Shown here one piece after another: positions 13,006 through 17,628 of a stretch of 17,628 nucleotides of DNA. The notes beneath the pieces were generated by a model. That model saw only the letters and a list, made by a program, of their open reading frames with translations. It made no database searches and was not told the origin of the DNA. Source of the DNA: Burkholderiales bacterium UBA2647. Lineage in GTDB: Bacteria > Pseudomonadota > Gammaproteobacteria > Burkholderiales > Burkholderiaceae_E. The translations under genes and the position numbers were made by a program. The number at the start of each line of letters is the position of its first letter. The stretch's first letter is position 1. The stretch lies in NCBI GenBank assembly GCA_002359635.1, contig DENJ01000102.1, forward strand, positions 15,717-33,344, given 5' to 3'.

Positions 13006-14352
13006 ATGACTAATCTCGATTTCAGTCTTATTTTTTTGCTCTTGCTCGCCACCCAGTTCAGCATCAAGCTCTATCTGGCCCAAAGGCAGATTCGCCATGT
13101 TCTGCGACACCGGCATCAGGTTCCATTGCCCTTTCGAGAGCGCATATCGCTTGAGAACCATCAACGTGCTGCGGATTACACAGCTGCAAAGGTATCGCTC
13201 GGGATGGTCGATCTGCTCGTGCAAAGCATCTGGCTTGTGATGTTGACGGCAGGCGGACTGCTCTCGAGTTTGCAATCCTTGCTTGCAAGCGCCTGGCTGC
13301 TGCTATTCCCCGACGATCTACCCGGACCCGGGCTTGATTTCCAGATCAGCCTGATCATGCTCGTGATTTTATTGGGCTCAATCATTGATATACCTTTTTC
13401 GCTGTGGCGGCAGTTTGTCATCGATCAACGTTTTGGCTTTAACCGGATGACACTAGGCCTTTGGTTCAGTGACCAAATCAAGGGCCTGGCTATCAGTGTG
13501 ATACTGGGTATACCGTTCCTAGTCTTAGTACTCTGGATGATGCAACAGACGGGGCAGCATTGGTGGCTCTGGGTTTGGGCCACCTGGATGATTTTTCAAC
13601 TCGCTGTGATGGTCATATGGCCGACCTGGATTGCACCGCTGTTTAACCGATTTGAACCATTGCAAGAAGGTGAGGTCAGGACCGCTGTCGAATCGCTGCT
13701 GAACCGTTGTGGATTCTCAAGCCAGGGCCTTTTCGTGATGGACGGCAGCAAACGATCGGCACATGGCAATGCTTACTTCACCGGCATGGGTCAATCAAAA
13801 CGGATTGTTTTTTTTGACACCTTACTTGCCCAACTCAGCAGCCGTGAGATCGAAGCCGTACTCGCCCATGAATTAGGTCATTTCAAACATCGTCATATTT
13901 TGAAGCGCATCGTCTTGAGCGCTGTGTTCAGCTTTTTTGCCCTCGCATTGCTCGCCTGGGTGATGAACCAGGCTTGGTTTTACCGGGGACTTGGCCTTAT
14001 TCCACTTCCGGGTTCTCAGGCCTCAGCAGCCCTGCTCCTTTTCTCGCTGGTCATACCGGTGTTCTTATTTCCAATACAACCCTTGATGAGTTGGTGGTCA
14101 CGCAAACACGAGTTTGAAGCAGACGCCTATGCGGCGTCCCAAACCCAGGCCGCAGACCTCGAGAGCGCATTGATCAAACTTATAAAGGATAACGCTGCCA
14201 CGCTAACGCCCGACCCTATACATTCGGCGATCTACGACTCACATCCGCCGGCATCGATCCGAATCGCAAGACTCCAAGCTTTGAGCGAGCGCTTGGGAAG
14301 CGCGGTGGGGCTTGCGAACGGTAAAACGCCCCAAGCAGCCTCTACCCGGTGA
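13006..14352 (+). CDS. M48 family metalloprotease, Ste24/CAAX-protease type
   Basis: This 448-residue integral membrane zinc protease resembles eukaryotic Ste24. The N-terminal Ste24 domain includes RHVLRHRHQVPLPF and SLENHQRAADYTAAK, followed by several membrane helices. The catalytic motif HELGH is at residues 288-292 and the third zinc ligand is the first Glu of EFEAD (369-373). GNAYFTGMGQSKRIVFFDTLL before the active site is also characteristic. In bacteria these enzymes are thought to take part in membrane-protein quality control; no prenylated substrate is implied. The N-terminus begins directly with a signal-anchor-like helix. No good Shine-Dalgarno is seen before the ATG. Gene order with orn upstream and rsgA downstream fits Burkholderiales. 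Confidence 0.95.
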   Translation: MTNLDFSLIFLLLLATQFSIKLYLAQRQIRHVLRHRHQVPLPFRERISLENHQRAADYTAAKVSLGMVDLLVQSIWLVMLTAGGLLSSLQSLLASAWLLLFPDDLPGPGLDFQISLIMLVILLGSIIDIPFSLWRQFVIDQRFGFNRMTLGLWFSDQIKGLAISVILGIPFLVLVLWMMQQTGQHWWLWVWATWMIFQLAVMVIWPTWIAPLFNRFEPLQEGEVRTAVESLLNRCGFSSQGLFVMDGSKRSAHGNAYFTGMGQSKRIVFFDTLLAQLSSREIEAVLAHELGHFKHRHILKRIVLSAVFSFFALALLAWVMNQAWFYRGLGLIPLPGSQASAALLLFSLVIPVFLFPIQPLMSWWSRKHEFEADAYAASQTQAADLESALIKLIKDNAATLTPDPIHSAIYDSHPPASIRIARLQALSERLGSAVGLANGKTPQAASTR

Positions 14353-14359
14353 CACGAGG

Positions 14360-15328
14360 ATGCTCGCCGAGATCCTGGCAAGCCATGGTAGACAGTACTG
14401 GATTCGAGCACTAGGTGACGCGAAGGCGTTTCATGACGCCGATGCAGCCATTGAAAATACCGTTGCACTCACCCGCCCGCCGTTCAAGCAACGCTTGGCA
14501 GTGACCCGCGGTCGTCGCCAGGATTTCTGTGTCGGCGACCGGGTCGACGTCGAGGCGATCGGTGATGATCAGGCCGTGATCAACGCACTGATTCCCCGTC
14601 GCAACTTACTACAGCGAAGTGATCATTTTCGGCACAAATTGCTTGCAGCGAACATTGACCAGATTGGTTTGGTGCTAGCCGCCGAGCCCCCGTTTTCTGA
14701 GTCACTTGCCGTGCGGGTTTCGGTTGCAGCCGCCGTCGCTGGCATTCCGATGAGATGGCTGATCAACAAATCAGATCGGATTGAGGCACTTGCAGACATT
14801 GAACCAAGGCTTGAACTTTATCGCGCTCTGGGCGTCGGGATTTGTTACCTGTCAGCCCGGCATGATGCACAAAGCCGCTTACATGAGGGCGAGTTAGGTC
14901 AATGGCTGCAGGGGAAAACAAGTTTGCTACTTGGCCAATCAGGCATGGGTAAATCAACCTTGATCAATCGACTTGTGCCCGATGCGGACCTCAAAACCCA
15001 ACAATGGTCAAGAGCACTTCAGTCGGGCAAACACACAACCAGTTTTTCAAAATGCTTTGATCTTCCCGAAAGCGATTTTGAACCGGGTAGCCGAATCATC
15101 GATTCCCCAGGTTTTCAGCAATTTGGTCTTGTCCATTGTTCACGCTCTGAAATTGAACACAGTTTTCCGGAATGGGCAGACCGGCTCGGGCAATGCCGCT
15201 ACCATAATTGCATCCACCTACAGGAGCCCGGTTGCGCGATTCAGGCGGCGATCAGTGATTCGCTCATCGACCCGCGGCGCTACGCAATCTGGCAAGAAAT
15301 TATCAGCGAGCAAAGCCGAGGAACTTAG
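14360..15328 (+). CDS. rsgA: Small ribosomal subunit biogenesis GTPase RsgA
   Basis: RsgA is a circularly permuted GTPase that checks maturation of the 30S subunit. The permuted motif order is visible: G4 NKSD (136-139), then G1 GQSGMGKST (192-200), then G3 DSPG (248-251). These are preceded by an N-terminal OB-fold (about 1-85) and followed by the zinc site C-x4-C-x-H-x5-C with Cys279, Cys284, His286 and Cys292. The ATG at 14360 is 7 nt after the first codons of the upstream stop. GGTGA, overlapping that stop, lies 7 nt before it and could pair with the ribosome. A TTG at 14312 would add 16 residues overlapping the M48 gene. The 322-residue length is normal. The 3' end overlaps the convergent CobD/CbiB-like gene by 4 nt. 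Confidence 0.96.
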   Translation: MLAEILASHGRQYWIRALGDAKAFHDADAAIENTVALTRPPFKQRLAVTRGRRQDFCVGDRVDVEAIGDDQAVINALIPRRNLLQRSDHFRHKLLAANIDQIGLVLAAEPPFSESLAVRVSVAAAVAGIPMRWLINKSDRIEALADIEPRLELYRALGVGICYLSARHDAQSRLHEGELGQWLQGKTSLLLGQSGMGKSTLINRLVPDADLKTQQWSRALQSGKHTTSFSKCFDLPESDFEPGSRIIDSPGFQQFGLVHCSRSEIEHSFPEWADRLGQCRYHNCIHLQEPGCAIQAAISDSLIDPRRYAIWQEIISEQSRGT

Positions 15329-16359
15329 CGACCGAGCCAGCCCGCCATGGTCAAAATGGCAAATAAACTGACCCACAAGACCGCATTACGCCAAACCAAT
15401 CCCACGGCGCTGCGCAATCCACCAGGATCGGGAAGTGCCCCTTGCCATTCGAAACCTTCGCTAACCCAGTGCCCTTCCAAGGCAGGATCTGCCAATCGCA
15501 AGTTTAAGGCGCCGCTTGCTGTTGCCAGGAGAATCGCCCTTGATTCGTCAATCAGCGCAGCAGACTCCGCTTGCCTAAGGGCAAGCGATGCCCTTGAAGC
15601 GACCGCCCCACGCCAGCAAAAAACAGCGTCCTCAAAGTTACCGACAACCGTGAGGCCTGCGGCGTTTAAACGAACCGGCACAAAGTCGATCCATGCAAAG
15701 CCCTGCTGTGCTGCCAAGCGATGTCGGTCTGAATCCTCGATCGACACGGCAACGTTGTCGCTGCCCGTCTCCGCGCCAGGATGATGCCAGCGATTAAGCA
15801 ATACCTCGGCAACGCGATAGATCACCGGCCCCAAAATACCTGGCAATAGGACGTAGGCAAGCAGCGGGCCAAAAACATGTCGATGCGATGCCATCAGTGC
15901 ATGATCGATCGCCTGTCGGCAGACCGCACTGGCATCGAACGCTTCCGTTGACGATCCGGAAGCCAAGACCGCAGCATCGTCAAGATCGCGGCCTCGCAAC
16001 CAAGCCTGTAGGATCACAAAAGCACGCGCGGGATCGCCCTCAGAGAAAGCACGTTGAATCGCCGAAAATGGAGCGCTAAATTGTCTAAAGCCAATGAAAA
16101 GGTAAAGCACGACGACGTGGAGCGCAAACTGGAGCAGCACATGGGTGCGTGCTGCAAACCAGTCAAGTGCCAAGGCAAGCGCTGATGCAAGCAGCAGCAT
16201 CAATGCCCATGCTCCCCAGCCGTCAAAACGACCACCCATATCGCTTAAACGGCGTAAGCTGTCGGCGGCGGACTCAAGTTGCTCAATCACAAGGTGACGA
16301 ACCGCGAGGTTTCGACCCTGATCGATCAGCAGCGCCACAATGAGTGCGAGAAAGCCCAT
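15325..16359 (-). CDS. CobD/CbiB-family (AmpE-like) integral membrane protein
   Basis: This 344-residue membrane protein starts with a hydrophobic helix (MGFLALIVALLIDQGR). It has further helices around residues 50-95, 160-190 and at the C-terminus (AVLWVSLFAILTMAGWLGR). The pattern ALLIDQ...R near the start, LYLFIGFRQFSAPFSAIQRAFSEGD with its cytoplasmic loop, and FGPLLAYVLLPGILGPVIYRV match the CobD/CbiB/AmpE-like proteins that stand between rsgA and the Nudix gene in many betaproteobacteria. True CbiB makes adenosylcobinamide; AmpE is linked to beta-lactamase regulation. No cobalamin or ampicillin-response genes are nearby, so neither activity can be assumed. The start is an ATG at 16359, 44 nt after the Nudix stop, so it probably shares that transcript. 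Confidence 0.82.
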   Translation of the reverse strand: MGFLALIVALLIDQGRNLAVRHLVIEQLESAADSLRRLSDMGGRFDGWGAWALMLLLASALALALDWFAARTHVLLQFALHVVVLYLFIGFRQFSAPFSAIQRAFSEGDPARAFVILQAWLRGRDLDDAAVLASGSSTEAFDASAVCRQAIDHALMASHRHVFGPLLAYVLLPGILGPVIYRVAEVLLNRWHHPGAETGSDNVAVSIEDSDRHRLAAQQGFAWIDFVPVRLNAAGLTVVGNFEDAVFCWRGAVASRASLALRQAESAALIDESRAILLATASGALNLRLADPALEGHWVSEGFEWQGALPDPGGLRSAVGLVWRNAVLWVSLFAILTMAGWLGR

Positions 16360-16403
16360 ACCCGATTTTGCCTCACACAGCCCCGTCAGGAGGCGAGAAT
16401 CGC

Positions 16404-17039
16404 CTAAAGCTCAATCGGGAAAACATCCCGATGCGCATGCAGAAGATGATAGAAATTGCGCAGCATCGCTGCGGTGGCGCCCCAAATGAAAAACTCGCGA
16501 CCGGACGCGCTGTCTTCGCCACCCTGAGAAACACAGCTGAGCCTCATTGCCTCGCGTCGATCACAAAACCAGGGCATCGAGTAATAAGCTCGCAAGCCCT
16601 CTGGCGCCTGCCAATAGTGCCTGCGGTGGTTGCGCGGCTCGAGAAGAAAAGAGAGCGGCACTTCAAAGATGGATGCAACTTCCCGCGGATCAGGTAAGAG
16701 ATGCCCGTGCAGGTCGAGATCGCCGACTACCAAAGCCACCACCGCTTGGACGCGATAACCCGAACCCGTAAGGTAGGCCGGCAGCAAGCCAAGCGCATCG
16801 AGCCGCCCTGGATCGAGTCCGATTTCCTCCCGGGCTTCCCGAAAAGCAGCATCAACAGCGTCGCGATCCGTGGGCTCAATGCGTCCACCCGGTAAAGCGA
16901 CCTGCCCTGCGTGATCGCGCATGCTGGCACTGCGTTCGGTTAGCAAAACACCGCCGCTTTGGGTCAGCGCGATCAACACCGAAGCTTCGCGAATCGGTCG
17001 ATCAACCCAACGCGTTCGATCCCCCTCAAGCGCCGGCAC
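16404..17039 (-). CDS. Nudix hydrolase, CoA pyrophosphatase type (NudL/UPF0035-like); true N-terminus probably longer
   Basis: Enzymes of this group cleave CoA and related dinucleotides to 4'-phosphopantetheine and 3',5'-ADP. The UPF0035/Nudix signature is clear: VLLTERSASMRDHAGQVALP, then GGR at 51-53, and the Nudix helix REAREEIGL with Arg67, Glu68, Glu71 and Glu72. The coordinates given use the only ordinary start codon, GTG 17039, with AGG 6 nt upstream. However, the frame is open upstream to 17213, and its codons from about 17120 read LPALSVARFNANDWKQLFL followed by SGRPW. This looks like the N-terminal segment present in related proteins. That part has no ATG, GTG or TTG; a CTG at 17171-17169 overlaps the rplS stop. 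The catalytic domain is sure, the start is not. Confidence 0.88.
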   Translation of the reverse strand: MPALEGDRTRWVDRPIREASVLIALTQSGGVLLTERSASMRDHAGQVALPGGRIEPTDRDAVDAAFREAREEIGLDPGRLDALGLLPAYLTGSGYRVQAVVALVVGDLDLHGHLLPDPREVASIFEVPLSFLLEPRNHRRHYWQAPEGLRAYYSMPWFCDRREAMRLSCVSQGGEDSASGREFFIWGATAAMLRNFYHLLHAHRDVFPIEL

Positions 17040-17137
17040 CCAGGGCCTACCGCTCAGAAAGAGTTGCTTCCAGTCGTTCGCATTAAATCGGGCGACCGAA
17101 AGCGCAGGCAGACCATCGTGGGCTGCTTCGAAGGGAA

Positions 17138-17160
17138 CCGCGCGGGGATCCCCGACGCGG
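17138..17160. repeat. GC-rich inverted repeat just after rplS, centred on GGGGATCCCC
   Basis: CCGCGCGGGG and CCCCGACGCGG pair over 10 bp with one bulged A around an AT centre. On the minus strand it begins 7 nt after the rplS stop. No T-run follows, so it is not a standard intrinsic terminator. It also falls in the probable extra N-terminal coding part of the Nudix gene. Confidence 0.6.
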
Positions 17161-17167
17161 TGCTTAC

Positions 17168-17554
17168 TCAGGCGTTCGCCTTTGCTGCGACTGGCGCGCG
17201 GCCCGGAAGCTTTTCCTTAATCCGCGCCGATTTGCCCGAACGATCACGCAAGTAGTAAAGCTTGGCGCGACGGACATCGCCACGCCGCTTGATTTCGATC
17301 GAGGCAATCAAGGGCGAATAGGTCTGAAATGTTCGCTCCACGCCTTCACCTGAGGAAATCTTGCGAACGATAAAGGAGGAGTTAAGACCCCTGTTGCGCT
17401 TCGCAATGACCACACCTTCGTAGGCCTGAACGCGCTTTCGGTTGCCTTCAACGACATTCACGCTCACGATGACCGTATCGCCAGGCGCAAACGGTGGGAT
17501 GGTTTTCCCGAGACGAGCAATTTCTTCTTGCTCAAGTTGCTTGATCAAATCCAT
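17168..17554 (-). CDS. rplS: 50S ribosomal protein L19
   Basis: L19 sits at the interface between the ribosomal subunits. The 128-residue sequence is typical: MDLIKQLEQEEI at the start, FAPGDTVIVSVNVVEGNRKR, then QAYEGVVIAKRNRGLNSSF, VERTFQTYSPLIASIEI and KRRGDVRRAKLYYLRDRSGKSARI. It ends in a basic, Ala-rich tail. The ATG at 17554 has GGAG 6 nt upstream. rplS is normally the last gene of the rpsP-rimM-trmD-rplS operon; those genes would lie beyond the right edge. The downstream Nudix gene is on the same strand with little or no gap. Confidence 0.98.
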   Translation of the reverse strand: MDLIKQLEQEEIARLGKTIPPFAPGDTVIVSVNVVEGNRKRVQAYEGVVIAKRNRGLNSSFIVRKISSGEGVERTFQTYSPLIASIEIKRRGDVRRAKLYYLRDRSGKSARIKEKLPGRAPVAAKANA

Positions 17555-17560
17555 TCAATT

Positions 17561-17564
17561 CTCC
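17561..17564 (-). promoter_or_regulatory. Shine-Dalgarno GGAG for rplS
   Basis: GGAG on the minus strand lies 6 nt before the rplS ATG and supports the start. Confidence 0.75.
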
Positions 17565-17596
17565 GGTCATCGTTGGCGGCGCTGGTTTTGTTGAGT

Positions 17597-17628
17597 TACG
17601 ACTTGATTACGATGCGGTACGACTTGAT
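17597..17628. repeat. 11-bp direct repeat (TACGACTTGAT) at the right edge
   Basis: Two exact copies, 17597-17607 and 17618-17628, are 21 bp apart, and a partial copy (TACGA) starts at 17608. On the minus strand the spacing is seven codons, and two frames stay open here: one ends in TAA at 17596 and another in TGA at 17567. The repeat may therefore be the C-terminal tail of the gene upstream of rplS (expected to be trmD) or intergenic. The array may continue past the edge. Confidence 0.45.

Noticed and set aside
16392..16404. Small hairpin (GGCGA/TCGCC) at the end of the Nudix gene, considered as a terminator
   Set aside because: The stem has only 5 bp, no T-run follows on the minus strand, and the CobD-like gene starts 44 nt later on the same strand.

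Overview
The window looks like chromosome of a betaproteobacterium, most likely Burkholderiales. The basis is gene order and protein type, not a database match: rplS, a Nudix hydrolase, a CobD/CbiB-family membrane protein, rsgA, a Ste24-type M48 protease and orn lie in one block, rho is followed by the zinc-free type B L31 gene (rpmE2), and fkpB is coupled to ispH. No rRNA, CRISPR array, insertion sequence, phage gene or integrase was found. The stretch is densely coded; the longest gap without a gene is the roughly 270 bp leader in front of rho.

Layout. (1) 1-2319, minus strand: a translationally tight molybdenum-hydroxylase operon in the order FAD subunit, 2Fe-2S subunit, molybdopterin subunit (coxM-coxS-coxL-like). 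The last gene runs off the left edge. (2) 2485-4801, plus strand: a PF07399-type putative Na+/H+ antiporter and a double-hotdog thioesterase. (3) 4877-6450, minus strand: tRNA-Thr(CGT), ispH and fkpB. (4) 6524-12273, plus strand: radC, rho with a structured leader, rpmE2, a GT-C type membrane glycosyltransferase and a MATE exporter; the last three overlap start-to-stop. (5) 12267-12887, minus: orn, convergent with and overlapping the MATE gene. (6) 13006-15328, plus: M48 protease and rsgA. (7) 15325-17554, minus: CobD/CbiB-like protein, Nudix CoA pyrophosphatase and rplS, with a repeat at the right edge that may belong to the gene upstream of rplS.

Most of the window is housekeeping: translation and ribosome assembly (rplS, rpmE2, rsgA, tRNA-Thr), RNA turnover and termination (rho, orn), isoprenoid synthesis (ispH), and membrane or envelope functions (M48 protease, glycosyltransferase, MATE). 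The cox-like operon is the clearest accessory metabolic unit; its substrate cannot be named because the active-site loop of the large subunit is outside the window.

I did not find a clearly new multi-gene system. The items most worth a second look are the rho leader (two short overlapping ORFs ending across the rho start, inverted repeats, no Shine-Dalgarno before rho), a Nudix gene whose conserved-looking N-terminus has no ordinary start codon, a basic 54-residue ORF superimposed on the start of radC, a thioesterase whose catalytic motif appears divided between its two halves, and an unusual insertion in the CoxS-like ferredoxin subunit.
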